From: Erythrobacter colymbi
GTDB lineage: Bacteria > Pseudomonadota > Alphaproteobacteria > Sphingomonadales > Sphingomonadaceae
Length of the DNA stretch: 64,000 nucleotides
Direction: 5' to 3'
Assembly (NCBI RefSeq): GCF_002155685.1
Contig: NZ_MUYK01000004.1
Span: 124,001 to 188,000 of the forward strand
Shown here one piece after another: positions 52,601 to 62,235 of the stretch. Position 1 is the stretch's first letter. Each line of letters opens with the position of its first letter. The notes beneath the pieces are model-generated. The model made no database searches and had not been told where the DNA came from. It worked only from the letters and a program-made list of their open reading frames with translations. The translations under genes were made by a program, and so were the position numbers.

Positions 52601-53526
52601 TGCGCTGGCTCGATCACCGCGACCCCATGCCGGATTCGCTGCGCGGTGCGATCATCGCGCTCGGCAATTTCGACGGGTTCCACCGCGGGCATCAGGCCGT
52701 GGCGGGCGAGGCGATCGCCTGGGCCCACGCCGAGGGCCGCCCCTCGATCATCGCGACCTTCGATCCGCACCCGGTGCGCTTCTTCCGCCCCGATGTGCCG
52801 CCCTTCCGGCTGACGACGCTCGAGCAGCGGCAGGAGCTCTATCTGGCAGCGGGCGCGACCGCGATGCTGGTGTTCCACTTCGACGCCGAGCTCGCGGGGA
52901 CGAGCGCGGAGGACTTCATCGCCAGGATCCTCGTCGAACGCTTCGGCGCGCATGGCGTGGTGACAGGCGGCGACTTCACCTTCGGCAAGGGCGCGAAAGG
53001 CAATGTCGATCTGCTGCGTGACTTCGGCGGCGATCTCGGGCTGCAATCGCGGGTCGTGACCGCCGTCAGCGAGGGGGACGAGGTCGTCTCCTCCAGCCGC
53101 ATCCGCCAGGCCCTGCGCGACGGCGACCCGCAGCTCGCGGCGAGGCTGCTCACCCGGCCCTTCGCGATCCGCGGGATTGTCGAGCACGGCGACAAGCGCG
53201 GGCGCACCATCGGCTATCCCACCGCCAACCTCGGGGTCGAGAACTACCTGCGCCCCAAATACGGCATCTACGCCGTCACGGGCCGCATCCTTGCCACCGG
53301 CGAGGTGCTCAAAGGCGCCGCCAACATCGGCATCCGCCCCCAGTTCGAGCCGCCCAAGGAGCTGCTCGAGCCCTATTTCTTCGATTTCTCCGGCGACCTC
53401 TACGGGCAGGAGATCGAGATCGCCTTCCACCACTACCTGCGCGGCGAGGCGAAGTTCGATTCCCTCGACGCGCTGATCGAACAGATGGACAAGGACTGCG
53501 CCGAAGCGCGGCGGTTGCTCGGGTAG
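52600..53526 (+). CDS. ribF: bifunctional riboflavin kinase / FAD synthetase
   Basis: RibF converts riboflavin to FMN and FAD. The 308-residue protein has an N-terminal adenylyltransferase domain with IIALGNFDGFHRGHQAVAGEA (the nucleotidyl-transfer HxGH) and a C-terminal kinase domain with HGDKRGRTIGYPTANLGVE and GIRPQF. Its ATG overlaps the dipeptidase stop. The ribF-ileS-lspA order is classic in proteobacteria. Confidence 0.96.
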   Translation: MRWLDHRDPMPDSLRGAIIALGNFDGFHRGHQAVAGEAIAWAHAEGRPSIIATFDPHPVRFFRPDVPPFRLTTLEQRQELYLAAGATAMLVFHFDAELAGTSAEDFIARILVERFGAHGVVTGGDFTFGKGAKGNVDLLRDFGGDLGLQSRVVTAVSEGDEVVSSSRIRQALRDGDPQLAARLLTRPFAIRGIVEHGDKRGRTIGYPTANLGVENYLRPKYGIYAVTGRILATGEVLKGAANIGIRPQFEPPKELLEPYFFDFSGDLYGQEIEIAFHHYLRGEAKFDSLDALIEQMDKDCAEARRLLG

Positions 53527-53533
53527 AAGAAGA

Positions 53534-53714
53534 AAAGGGTTTCACGCAGAGGCGCGGAGAAGAAGGGAGGCGCAGAGGTGTTGCCCTCTGCCGAAGGCAC
53601 TCCCATCCCGTCGACGTTGCCACCGGCCGCAACGTTGGAAATCGGATGCGGCTTCGCCGCGGGCACAAACTCTCTGCGCCTCTGCTTCCTCTGCGACTCT
53701 GCGTGAAACCCTTT
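53534..53714. repeat. inverted-repeat intergenic element (ribF-ileS gap)
   Basis: Outer arms of 25 bases (53534-53558 and 53690-53714) match except at a few positions. A second inverted pair made of GGCGCAGAG/CTCTGCGCC words lies inside. The 181-base element fills most of the gap between ribF and ileS and leaves about 60 bases for the ileS leader. Confidence 0.8.
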
Positions 53715-53773
53715 CCAACTCCTCCCAAGACAAATTGCGCAAAGCCCGCCCGCCCGCTAAGGCCCCGCGCACC

Positions 53774-56716
53774 ATGAGCGACGATACCGCAGCGCGAGAT
53801 TACCGGGACACCGTCTTCCTGCCGAAGACCGATTTCCCCATGAAGGCCGGCCTCCCCCAGAAGGAGCCGGGCATTGCCGCGCGCTGGCAGGAGATCGGGC
53901 TCTATGACGCGCTGCGCACCGCGCGCCGGGGGCGCGAGAAGTTCATCTTCCACGATGGCCCGCCCTACGCCAATGGCGACATGCATATCGGCCATGCGCT
54001 GAACCACATCCTCAAGGACATGGTCTGCCGCACCCAGAACCTGCTGGGCCGCGATGCGCCTTACGTGCCGGGCTGGGACTGCCACGGCCTCCCCATCGAA
54101 TGGAAGGTCGAGGAGCAGTACCGCAAGGAGAAGAAGGACAAGCCCGTCCTCTCGGGCGCGGGGCGTGACGAGGCGGCGGTCAAGGCCTTCCGCGACGAAT
54201 GCCGCGCCTATGCGCAGCACTGGGTCGACGTGCAGCGATCGCAGCTGAAGCGCCTCGGCATCATGGCCGATTGGGACCACCCCTACCTCACCATGCAGAA
54301 GGAGAGCGAGGCGGTGATCGTCGCCGAGCTGCTCAAGCTGGCCGAGGCGGGGAACCTCTATCGCGGCTCGAAGCCGGTGATGTGGTCGCCGGTCGAACAG
54401 ACCGCGCTGGCCGAGGCGGAGGTCGAATACGAGGACATCACCTCGACCCAGATCGACGTGGCGTTCGAGATTATCGAGAGCCCGAACGCCCCTGAACTGG
54501 TTGGCGCCCACGCGGTGATCTGGACGACGACGCCGTGGACGATCCCGGTGAACCAGGCTTTGGCATATGGGCCGGAGGTTGAGTATGTGCTCGTTGAACT
54601 GCTGCCATTTGGCGGCGCGTTCGACGATACGAAAATTACACAGGAGCAGGCTGACGCGTGGTCCATCGAGCGCGAGAGGCTTCCCTCTCGAGTGTTGTTG
54701 GCGAAGTCCCTTCTTGAGGATGCTGAGAAGCGTCTGATGTATTGGATGGTTCGATTGTCGGAGCCGGTTTGGGCCGGCAAAGGCAAAGACCTCGCCGGCA
54801 CCCTCGCCCGCCACCCGATGCACGCATTGGGCGGGTTCTACGCGGCCCCGCGCCCGCTGCTCCCCGGCGACTTCGTCACCACCGATAGCGGCACCGGCCT
54901 CGTCCACATGGCGCCCGATCACGGCGAGGACGACTTTGACCTTTGCAAAGCGAACGGCATCAACCCCGTCTTCGCGGTGATGAACGACGGGCGCTACCGC
55001 GACGACTGGGGCTGGCTCGGCGCTGCCGACGAGCGGCGCATGAGCGTCATCAACCCCAAGTTCAACGCCCCCGACGGCCCGATCTGTTCCGACCTGCGCG
55101 AAGCGGGCGCGCTGCTCGCCGCGAGTGCCGACTACGCGCATTCCTACCCCCACTCGTGGCGCTCCAAGGCCAAGGTGATTTTTCGGTGTACCCCGCAGTG
55201 GTTCGTGCCGATGGACAAGCCGCTGGCCGATGGCGCGACCCTGCGCGACACCGCCCTCGCCGAAATCGCGCGGGTAGAATTCATCCCCGAAAAGGGCCGC
55301 AATCGCATCGGCGCGATGGTCGAGGGGCGGCCCGACTGGGTGCTCTCCCGCCAGCGCGCCTGGGGCGTGCCGATCACGCTGTTCGTGCGGGCCGATGGCT
55401 CCTATCTGCAAGACCCCGCCGTCAACGCCCGCATCGTCGCCGCCGTGAACGCGGAAGGCATGGACGCGTGGAACAGCGCCAACAAGGCCGCCTTCCTCGG
55501 CCCCGATTACGACCCCGCTGAATTCGAGATGGTCACCGACATTCTCGACGTGTGGTTCGATAGCGGCTGCACCCACGCCTTCGTTCTGGAATCGGGGCGC
55601 TGGCCTGACCTGCAATGGCCCGCCAACCTCTACCTCGAAGGATCGGACCAGCACCGCGGCTGGTTCCAGTCCTCGCTGCTGCAATCCTGCGCCACCCGCG
55701 GCCGCGCGCCCTATGACCAGATCCTCACCCACGGCTTCACAATGGATGCCAAGGGCAAGAAGATGTCGAAGAGCCTCGGCAACACGGTCGATCCGCTCAA
55801 GGTGATGGAAACCTACGGCGCGGACATCATCCGGCTGTGGGCACTGTCGGTCGACTTCACCGAGGATCACCGCATCGGCGACGAGATCCTCAAGGGCGTC
55901 GGCGACCAGTACCGCAAGCTGCGCAACACCTTCCGCTACCTGCTCGGCGCGCTCGACGGGTTCGTGGGCGACATGAGCGATGCGGGCGAGCTGCCCGAGC
56001 TCGAGGTCTATATCCTCGCGCTGCTGAAGGAGCTGGACGGCAAGTTGAAGGCTGCGGCCGAGGCCTACGACTTCAACACCTACACCCGTCTGCTGGTGGA
56101 CTTCTGCAACGAGGACCTCAGCGCCTTCTTCTTCGATATCCGCAAGGACAGTCTCTACTGCGACGGGCCGGACTCGGACACGCGCAACGCCTATCGCACC
56201 GTGCTCGACCTGCTGTTCCACGCGCTGGTGCGCTATGCCGCACCGGTGCTGGTGTTCACCGCGGAGGAAGTGTGGCTCAGCCGCTATCCCGAGGATGGCG
56301 AGGCGGACGAGAGTGGGCAGCGCGGGAGCGTCCACCTGCTCGAATGGCCGAGCGTGCCGGGCGTGGTGGTCGAGACCGCCAAGTGGGAACAGCTGCGCAG
56401 CTTGCGCGATGCGGTCAACGAGGCGATCGAGCCGCTGCGGCGCGACAAGACCATCCGCTCCAGCCTCGAAGCCGAAGTCACCGTGCCCGCCGCGATGGTG
56501 CCCGAGGGTGTCACGGACGAACAGCTCGCCGAGCTGTTCATCACCGCGACAGTCACCCGCGGGCAGGGCGAGGGCGTGACCGTCTCCAAGAGCCACCACC
56601 ACAAGTGCGGCCGCTGCTGGCGCCTCCTGCCCGACGTGGCGGAAGAAGGCGCGCTGTGCGGGCGCTGCGATGACGTGGTGAGCCAGATGGACGCGCCGGA
56701 GAGCTTGGGGGCATGA
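53774..56716 (+). CDS. ileS: isoleucyl-tRNA synthetase
   Basis: This class I synthetase charges tRNA-Ile and edits valine. The 980-residue protein starts at the ATG at 53774 (MSDDTAARDY). The HIGH motif is in YANGDMHIGHALNHI, KMSKS is in GKKMSKSLGN, and a C-terminal zinc knuckle is CGRCWRLLPDVAEEGALCGRC. In the CP1 editing domain, WTTTPWTIPVNQAL and GTGLVHMAPDHGEDD are normal. The segment encoded at about 54575-54785 (roughly residues 268-337) has lower GC and unusual codons, and its sequence departs from what I expect of the family. The frame is intact. Confidence 0.95.
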   Translation: MSDDTAARDYRDTVFLPKTDFPMKAGLPQKEPGIAARWQEIGLYDALRTARRGREKFIFHDGPPYANGDMHIGHALNHILKDMVCRTQNLLGRDAPYVPGWDCHGLPIEWKVEEQYRKEKKDKPVLSGAGRDEAAVKAFRDECRAYAQHWVDVQRSQLKRLGIMADWDHPYLTMQKESEAVIVAELLKLAEAGNLYRGSKPVMWSPVEQTALAEAEVEYEDITSTQIDVAFEIIESPNAPELVGAHAVIWTTTPWTIPVNQALAYGPEVEYVLVELLPFGGAFDDTKITQEQADAWSIERERLPSRVLLAKSLLEDAEKRLMYWMVRLSEPVWAGKGKDLAGTLARHPMHALGGFYAAPRPLLPGDFVTTDSGTGLVHMAPDHGEDDFDLCKANGINPVFAVMNDGRYRDDWGWLGAADERRMSVINPKFNAPDGPICSDLREAGALLAASADYAHSYPHSWRSKAKVIFRCTPQWFVPMDKPLADGATLRDTALAEIARVEFIPEKGRNRIGAMVEGRPDWVLSRQRAWGVPITLFVRADGSYLQDPAVNARIVAAVNAEGMDAWNSANKAAFLGPDYDPAEFEMVTDILDVWFDSGCTHAFVLESGRWPDLQWPANLYLEGSDQHRGWFQSSLLQSCATRGRAPYDQILTHGFTMDAKGKKMSKSLGNTVDPLKVMETYGADIIRLWALSVDFTEDHRIGDEILKGVGDQYRKLRNTFRYLLGALDGFVGDMSDAGELPELEVYILALLKELDGKLKAAAEAYDFNTYTRLLVDFCNEDLSAFFFDIRKDSLYCDGPDSDTRNAYRTVLDLLFHALVRYAAPVLVFTAEEVWLSRYPEDGEADESGQRGSVHLLEWPSVPGVVVETAKWEQLRSLRDAVNEAIEPLRRDKTIRSSLEAEVTVPAAMVPEGVTDEQLAELFITATVTRGQGEGVTVSKSHHHKCGRCWRLLPDVAEEGALCGRCDDVVSQMDAPESLGA

Positions 56717-57249
56717 GCGAGCTGTTCACCCGCAACCGCCTGATCGGCCTCGCGCTGGCGGCGCTGGTGGCGCTGATCGACCAGGCGGTGAAGTGGTACG
56801 TCATCGGACCGCTCCAGCTGCGGCAGGTGCTCAAGATCGACCTGCTGCCGTTCTTCGACCTCACCTACACCGAGAACCGCGGCGTCTCGCTCGGCATGTT
56901 CGAGGCGAGCAGCATGGAAACCCGCTGGGCGCTGGTGGCTGTCACCGCGGGGATCGCGCTGATGGTGCTGTTGTGGATGATGCGTGAGAAGAAGCTCGCC
57001 GACATCGCTGGGCTCGCGCTGATCCTCGGCGGGGCGCTGGGCAACATCCGCGACCGCTATGATCTGGGCTATGTGATCGACTTCGCCGACTTCCACATCG
57101 GCACCTTCCGCCCGTTCCTGATCTTCAACGTAGCCGACGCCGCGATCACCATCGGCGTCGTCATTATCCTTGCCCGCAGCCTGCTGGTGCGCGACAAGGA
57201 CACCACATCAACCGGGGAGACACCCCGTGGAGAGGCCCAAGATGCGTAA
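56713..57249 (+). CDS. lspA: lipoprotein signal peptidase (signal peptidase II)
   Basis: LspA cuts prolipoprotein signal peptides in the inner membrane. The 178-residue protein has four membrane helices and the two catalytic Asp segments, GNIRDRYDLGYVIDF and FNVADAAITIG, along with FDLTYTENRGVSLG. Its start overlaps the ileS stop. It works after Lgt and before Lnt (also in this window), and matures the lipoprotein encoded next. Confidence 0.96.
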   Translation: MSELFTRNRLIGLALAALVALIDQAVKWYVIGPLQLRQVLKIDLLPFFDLTYTENRGVSLGMFEASSMETRWALVAVTAGIALMVLLWMMREKKLADIAGLALILGGALGNIRDRYDLGYVIDFADFHIGTFRPFLIFNVADAAITIGVVIILARSLLVRDKDTTSTGETPRGEAQDA

Positions 57250-57655
57250 GACTGCCCCCCTGATCCTGCTGGCCGGCGCTTCGGCGATGCTTGCTGCCTG
57301 TGGCAGCGATGGCGGGGTGTTCGACCGCGCCCGTCCGGACGAGTTCGCCGTGCAGCGTCAGGCGCCGCTGGTGGTGCCGCCCGATTTCACCCTGACCCCG
57401 CCCGCCCCCGGCGCCCCGCGCCCGGCGGAAGGCACCGCTTCGGAGCAGGCGCTCGACGCCCTGTTCGGCGGCCCCGCCCCGCGCAGCCGCGTGGAAGCGA
57501 GCGTGCTCGACCGCGCCGGCAAGGCCGAGCCGAGCATCCGCAGCCAAGTCGGCGACACCGGCACCAACACCGTCGCCAAGGGCCGCGTGACCCGTGACAT
57601 CGTCGCCGCGCCCGAAGGTGACGGCCAGTCGGCCTCGACGGTAATCCCTTCTTGA
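57242..57655 (+). CDS. bamF: DUF3035 lipoprotein, BamF-like
   Basis: This encodes 137 residues from the ATG at 57242, overlapping the lspA stop. The lipobox is LAAC (Cys20). The following GVFDRARPDEFAVQRQAPLVVPPDF is the DUF3035 signature, seen in the alphaproteobacterial BamF subunit of the outer-membrane beta-barrel assembly machine. The rest is low in structure. The lspA-bamF order is common in alphaproteobacteria. The BamF role is inferred from family and context. Confidence 0.82.
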   Translation: MRKTAPLILLAGASAMLAACGSDGGVFDRARPDEFAVQRQAPLVVPPDFTLTPPAPGAPRPAEGTASEQALDALFGGPAPRSRVEASVLDRAGKAEPSIRSQVGDTGTNTVAKGRVTRDIVAAPEGDGQSASTVIPS

Positions 57656-57658
57656 TGT

Positions 57659-57790
57659 GCCGCACGCCTCCGGCGTGCGAAATCCTCGCTTACGCGGCCT
57701 GAAGGCCGCATCCCTGCGGGCGGCCGTTCGGCCTTGCGGCCGCTACGCTGCCGATGCTCTTGCTCTGGCAAAGAGGACAGGAACAGGTTT
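57659..57790. repeat. hairpin intergenic element, copy B
   Basis: This lies between convergent genes, as copy A does. It starts with an 8-bp stem hairpin with TCC in the loop (57661-57679), then TCCTC, then a GCGGCC-TGAA-GGCCGC hairpin, then a 27-base block (57713-57739) identical to 15201-15227 in copy A. Confidence 0.8.
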
Positions 57791-57793
57791 CCC

Positions 57794-59098
57794 CTATTCC
57801 CCCTCGCGCTCCCGGCTCACCAGCAGCTTGTCGATCCGGCGGCCGTCCATGTCGACCACCTCGAAGCGCCAGCCCTGGTCGTGGAAGTGCTCGCCTTCGT
57901 GGGGGAGCTTCTTGAGCACCGACAGGGCATAGCCCGCCGCGGTGCCGAATTCGCGGTCCTCGCCATATTCGAGGCCCAGCCGGTCAGCCAAGGCGTCGGC
58001 TGACAGCGAGCCCGAGACCAGCAGCGAGCCGTCCTCGCGCTCGACAACGCTCGGCAGGTCGCCATCATCCGAATCGCTCGCGAAGTTGCCGACGATCGCG
58101 GTGAGCAGGTCGACCGGCGTGACGATGCCCTCGAAGTGGCCGTATTCGTCGTGCACCACCGCCATCGCCACCTCGGCCTGCTGGAGCACCCGCAGCGCAT
58201 CCATCGCGTCGAGCTGGTCGGGCACCACCTCGACCTTGCGCATCATCTCGCGCAAGGGTGCGGGGCGGCCGGCGACCAGCGCGGCGAGCACGTCGCGCAC
58301 CTTGACCACGCCGAGGATCGTGTCGGGCGAGCCTTCCGCGACGGGGAGCAGCGAGTGGGTGCTCTCCTCGATCGTCTGGCGGATTTCCTCCGCGTCGGCA
58401 TCGGCCTCGATCCAGTCGATCTCCATGCGCGGGGTCATCATCTCGCGCACCGGGCGCTCGGCCAGACGGACGACGCCGGTGAGGAGCTGGCGCTGTTCGT
58501 CCTCGATCACGCCGGAGCGGGTCGCCTCGGCAAAGATCATCTGCAACTCTTCGGCGGTGACCGAATCCGTGTTGCCGCCGGTCAGCCCGAACAGGCGGAT
58601 CACCGCGGCCGAGCTGGTATCGAGCAGCCACACCAGCGGCGCGGCGGCTTTTGCCATGAAGGCCATCGGGCGCGCCATCACCAGCGACACCGGCACCGCG
58701 GCGCGCAGGGCAAGCTGCTTGGGCACAAGCTCGCCGACGATCAGGGAGAGATAGGTGGTGAAGGCGATCACCAGCGCAAAGCCGATTTCGGGGGCATATT
58801 CCGCCGGCACGCCGACGGCCTCAAGGCGCTCGCCCACCGGCCCGCCGAGGCTTGCGCCCGAATAGGCGCCGGCGATGATGCCGATGAGGGTGATGCCGAT
58901 CTGCACGGTCGAGAGGAACTTGCCCGGATCGGCGGCGAGCTGGATCGCCAGCCGTGCGCTGGTCGACCCGGCCTCAGCCTTGGCCTCGAGCGCGCTGCTC
59001 TTGGCCGAGACGATGGCAAGCTCGGACATGGCGAAAACGCCGTTGATCACGACGAGCACCACGATGATCGCGAGGTCGGTCCAGGGAAAAGGTGTCAC
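57794..59098 (-). CDS. hemolysin-like CNNM/CorC family membrane protein
   Basis: This encodes 434 residues. The N-terminal DUF21 transmembrane domain (about 1-200, four helices, IVVLVVINGVFAMSELAIVSAK) is followed by paired CBS domains (about 215-340, with VREMMTPRMEIDWIEAD and GVVKVRDVL) and a CorC_HlyC transporter-associated domain (SVVEREDGSLLVSGSLSADALADRLGL). Members bind adenine nucleotides in the CBS pair and export or regulate Mg2+ or Co2+. The name hemolysin is historical only. Confidence 0.92.
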   Translation of the reverse strand: MTPFPWTDLAIIVVLVVINGVFAMSELAIVSAKSSALEAKAEAGSTSARLAIQLAADPGKFLSTVQIGITLIGIIAGAYSGASLGGPVGERLEAVGVPAEYAPEIGFALVIAFTTYLSLIVGELVPKQLALRAAVPVSLVMARPMAFMAKAAAPLVWLLDTSSAAVIRLFGLTGGNTDSVTAEELQMIFAEATRSGVIEDEQRQLLTGVVRLAERPVREMMTPRMEIDWIEADADAEEIRQTIEESTHSLLPVAEGSPDTILGVVKVRDVLAALVAGRPAPLREMMRKVEVVPDQLDAMDALRVLQQAEVAMAVVHDEYGHFEGIVTPVDLLTAIVGNFASDSDDGDLPSVVEREDGSLLVSGSLSADALADRLGLEYGEDREFGTAAGYALSVLKKLPHEGEHFHDQGWRFEVVDMDGRRIDKLLVSREREGE

Positions 59099-59314
59099 GC
59101 CCGCCGCGCTAGCACAATCCGGCCAAGTTGCCAGCCACGCAGCGCAAGCCCGGCATTACGGATCGCCGACGATACTGAACGATTGTCAGCTTCCTTGTTC
59201 AACATGGGTCAAGGATGCGCAGCCCAATTGCGCCTAGTCCCACCGGAACGACGTCTTGCCGCCATAGGGGCGGCATGGCATCGTCACCGAGACGAGAAAA
59301 GGGAGGCAAAGAAC
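59099..59314. other. divergent intergenic region (CNNM gene / OmpA-like gene)
   Basis: These 216 bases must hold promoters for both genes. GGGAGG is 7 bases before the OmpA-like ATG. No palindrome or clear -35/-10 pair is seen. Confidence 0.4.
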
Positions 59315-60016
59315 ATGAAGATTTCGCGGATTCTCAAGACCGGCACTGCAGCCATCGCCCTACTGGCGACCACCACGGCCTGCGTCACCGATCCCAACAC
59401 CGGCGAGAAGAAGATTTCGCGCACCGCCATCGGCGTGGGCCTCGGCGGCACGCTCGGCTATCTGCTGGGCGGCGCGATCGGCGGCAACACCGGGCGCATC
59501 ATCGGCGCGGGCATCGGCGGTTCGGCCGGCGCGGTGATCGGCAAGCAGTATGACGACCAGATCAAGGAACTGAAGGAACAGACCGCCGGCAGCGGCGTCG
59601 ATGTCGAGGAAGTGGGCGATCAGGACGCGATCCTCGTCCGTCTGCCCGACGGCGTGACCTTCGCGACCGGCTCGGCGGCGATCAACCCCGGCTTCCTCGA
59701 CACGCTCAACAGCGTCGCCGAGAGCCTGATCAAGTACCCGAACAGCCTGATCGACGTTTACGGCTTCACCGACACCACGGGTTCGCCCGCCACCAACCAG
59801 GCGCTGTCCGAGCGGCGCGCACAGGCGGTCGCCGACTACCTCGCCGCACGCGGCGTGGCCCGCGCGCGCATGGCGACCAAGGGCTATGGCGAGCAGTACG
59901 ACTACCTGCGCGTGAAGACCGGCGACAACGTCAACGAACCGCTCAACCGCCGGGTCGAGATCAAGATCATCCCGGTCAGCCAGCAGGACGTGCAGGCGGC
60001 CCGTTCGGGTAACTGA
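59315..60016 (+). CDS. OmpA-family lipoprotein with glycine zipper
   Basis: This encodes 233 residues. The signal peptide ends with a lipobox-like TTAC (Cys24). Residues about 42-78 are a glycine zipper (GLGGTLGYLLGGAIGG, GRIIGAGIGGSAG) that can insert in or lie on a membrane. The C-terminal OmpA domain (about 105-225) has the peptidoglycan-binding pattern DVYGFTDTTGSPATNQALSE and NEPLNRRVEI. This layout matches YiaD-like outer-membrane lipoproteins tying the outer membrane to the wall. Confidence 0.92.
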   Translation: MKISRILKTGTAAIALLATTTACVTDPNTGEKKISRTAIGVGLGGTLGYLLGGAIGGNTGRIIGAGIGGSAGAVIGKQYDDQIKELKEQTAGSGVDVEEVGDQDAILVRLPDGVTFATGSAAINPGFLDTLNSVAESLIKYPNSLIDVYGFTDTTGSPATNQALSERRAQAVADYLAARGVARARMATKGYGEQYDYLRVKTGDNVNEPLNRRVEIKIIPVSQQDVQAARSGN

Positions 60017-60035
60017 TCATCAGGTAAAGACACTG

Positions 60036-60070
60036 GACGGGCTGCCTTCGCGGGCGGCCCGTCTTGCATT
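60036..60070. terminator. terminator between convergent OmpA-like and phosphatase genes
   Basis: GACGGGCTGCC and GGCGGCCCGTC form an 11-bp stem with one wobble and a 6-base loop, followed by TTGCATTT on the plus strand. It starts 20 bases after the OmpA-like stop. Confidence 0.65.
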
Positions 60071-60847
60071 TCAGCGCAGCGCCTTCGCCCGTTCCGCCAG
60101 CCGCTCGACCGCGGCGGCGTGGATTGCCGGGGAGCATACCAGCACGCCGAAGTCCCGCGGGTCGTGCTTGTTGTAGGCGAGCGGGTGGCCGAAGGCATCG
60201 GTGACCTCAGCCCCCGCCTCGCGCGCGATCAGGGTTGCCGCGGCGATGTCCCATTCGAAGCCCCAGCGCAAAGTCGCCACCAGATCGGCTTCGTCCGCGG
60301 CGACCATCGCGATCCGCAAGGCGATCGAGTTGGGCTGCTCGACCATCACGAGGTCGGTGTCTTCCTTGGGCAGGCCGACGGTCGGCACCCGCGCGCCGGC
60401 GAACTCGGTGCGGGTGCTCGCCCGGAGGGTCTCGCCATTGCGCGTCGCGCCCTGCCCCGCGACCGCGATCCACTCCTCGCCGCGCGCAGGGGCAGAGAGC
60501 ATCCCGATCAGCGGCCGGCCCGAGCTCACCAGCGCCACCGACACCGCCCAGCCCGGCCGCCCGCGCACGAAATCGCGGGTGCCGTCGATCGGATCGACCA
60601 GCCAGATCAGCCCGCTCTGCGTGCGCGCCTTGTCGTCGGCGGTTTCCTCCGAAAGCCACGCGGCGGACGGCAGCAAGCGGCCCAGCTCGCGCTTCAGAAA
60701 ACGGTCGACCTCGAGATCGGCCTCGCTCACCGGATTGCCCGGGGTCTTGTCCCAGCTGTGCAGGTCATGCCCCGCCCCCGGCCAGCGCGAATGGGCGATC
60801 CTGCCCGCCTCGCGGACAATGGCCTGAAGATGGTCCCTGTCAATCAT
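60071..60847 (-). CDS. cysQ: inositol-monophosphatase family, CysQ-like 3'(2'),5'-bisphosphate nucleotidase
   Basis: This encodes 258 residues from the ATG at 60847; an ATG at 60880 adds an unlikely 11-residue start. Metal-binding motifs are the Glu-Glu in WLSEETADD, WLVDPIDGTRDFVRG and, near the C-terminus, WDIAAATLIAREAGA. The DPIDGTRDF form fits CysQ, which removes PAP from sulfate assimilation. No sulfate genes are near, so an inositol-phosphatase role cannot be excluded. Confidence 0.82.
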   Translation of the reverse strand: MIDRDHLQAIVREAGRIAHSRWPGAGHDLHSWDKTPGNPVSEADLEVDRFLKRELGRLLPSAAWLSEETADDKARTQSGLIWLVDPIDGTRDFVRGRPGWAVSVALVSSGRPLIGMLSAPARGEEWIAVAGQGATRNGETLRASTRTEFAGARVPTVGLPKEDTDLVMVEQPNSIALRIAMVAADEADLVATLRWGFEWDIAAATLIAREAGAEVTDAFGHPLAYNKHDPRDFGVLVCSPAIHAAAVERLAERAKALR

Positions 60848-60961
60848 GAGAGGCGCCCGTGTTGGCGCTGCACAGGGCACTTTTCAAGAGGGACGATCCG
60901 TGCTTAGGCCCCGCGTGGACGAACCTCTCCCCCAGGAACTTATCGAAGGGATCGATACGCA

Positions 60962-62161
60962 ATGAACGTTCACGAATATCAGGCCAAGGAACTGCTCGCC
61001 AAGCACGGGATCGCGGTCCCCGCAGGCCATGCCGCGCTCAGCGTCGAAGAAGCGGTGGAAGCCGCCAAGAAGCTGCCCGGGCCGCTCTATGTCGTGAAGG
61101 CGCAGATCCACGCGGGCGGCCGCGGCAAGGGCAAGTTCAAGGAACTCCCCGCCGACGCCAAGGGCGGCGTGCGCCTCGCCAAGAGCCTCGATGAAGTGCG
61201 CGCCCACGCCGAGGAAATGCTCGGCAACACGCTGGTCACCGTGCAGACGGGCGAAGCGGGCAAGCAGGTGAACCGCCTCTACATCACCGACGGCGTCGAC
61301 ATCGCCAAGGAATACTACCTCTCGCTGCTGGTCGACCGCGCGAGCGGCCGCGTTGCCTTCGTCGTCTCAACCGAAGGCGGCATGGACATCGAGACCGTGG
61401 CGCATGACACGCCGCACCTCATCACCACCTTCAGCGTCGATCCGGCGCAGGGCTTCCAGCCGCACCACGGCCGCGCCGTGGCCTTCGCGCTGAAGCTTCA
61501 GGGCGATCTCAACAAGCAGGCGCAGAAGCTCGCCAAGCAGCTCTACGACGCCTTCCTCGCCACCGATTGCGAGATGCTCGAAATCAACCCGCTGGTCGAA
61601 AGCGAAGACGGCAAGCTGCTGGTGCTCGACGCCAAGATGAGCTTCGACGGCAACGCCCTCTACCGCCACCCCGACATCGAAGCCCTGCGCGACGAGACCG
61701 AGGATGACCCGGCCGAAGTCGAAGCGAGCGAATACGACCTCGCCTACATCAAGCTCGACGGCAACATCGGCTGCATGGTGAACGGCGCAGGCCTCGCGAT
61801 GGCGACGATGGACATCATCAAGCTCAATGGCGCCTTCCCTGCCAACTTCCTCGACGTGGGCGGCGGCGCCACCACCGAGAAGGTCACCGCGGCCTTCAAG
61901 ATCATCCTCAAGGACCCGGCGGTCGAGGGCATCCTCGTCAACATCTTCGGCGGGATCATGAAGTGCGACGTGATCGCCAACGGGATCGTGCAGGCCGCGA
62001 AGGACGTGAACCTCCAGGTTCCGCTGGTCGTGCGCCTCGAAGGCACCAACGTGGCCGAAGGCAAGGCGATCCTCGCCAACTCGGGCCTCGCGATCGTCCC
62101 CGCCGACAACCTCGGCGATGCGGCGAAGAAGATCGTCGCGGAAGTGAAGAAGGCCGCCTGA
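60962..62161 (+). CDS. sucC: succinyl-CoA synthetase beta subunit, ADP-forming
   Basis: SucC provides the ATP-grasp nucleotide site of the TCA-cycle enzyme that couples succinyl-CoA to ATP. The 399-residue protein begins with [17 protein letters not shown], has the nucleotide-binding [15 protein letters not shown], and the C-terminal CoA-ligase part [16 protein letters not shown], which also holds the power helix. sucD, usually next, is not here; etfBA follows after 158 bases. Confidence 0.97.
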   Translation: MNVHEYQAKELLAKHGIAVPAGHAALSVEEAVEAAKKLPGPLYVVKAQIHAGGRGKGKFKELPADAKGGVRLAKSLDEVRAHAEEMLGNTLVTVQTGEAGKQVNRLYITDGVDIAKEYYLSLLVDRASGRVAFVVSTEGGMDIETVAHDTPHLITTFSVDPAQGFQPHHGRAVAFALKLQGDLNKQAQKLAKQLYDAFLATDCEMLEINPLVESEDGKLLVLDAKMSFDGNALYRHPDIEALRDETEDDPAEVEASEYDLAYIKLDGNIGCMVNGAGLAMATMDIIKLNGAFPANFLDVGGGATTEKVTAAFKIILKDPAVEGILVNIFGGIMKCDVIANGIVQAAKDVNLQVPLVVRLEGTNVAEGKAILANSGLAIVPADNLGDAAKKIVAEVKKAA

Positions 62162-62235
62162 GACGGCGTGAATACATCCCGGGCGGGGCTGGTCTCGTAT
62201 CACCCTCGCCCGGCCAAAACTGCGGCTCGCCTCGC

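Noticed and set aside
57794..59098. Toxin role for the hemolysin-like protein
   Set aside because: DUF21-CBS-CorC proteins are ion transport or regulation proteins; the hemolysin name is historical.
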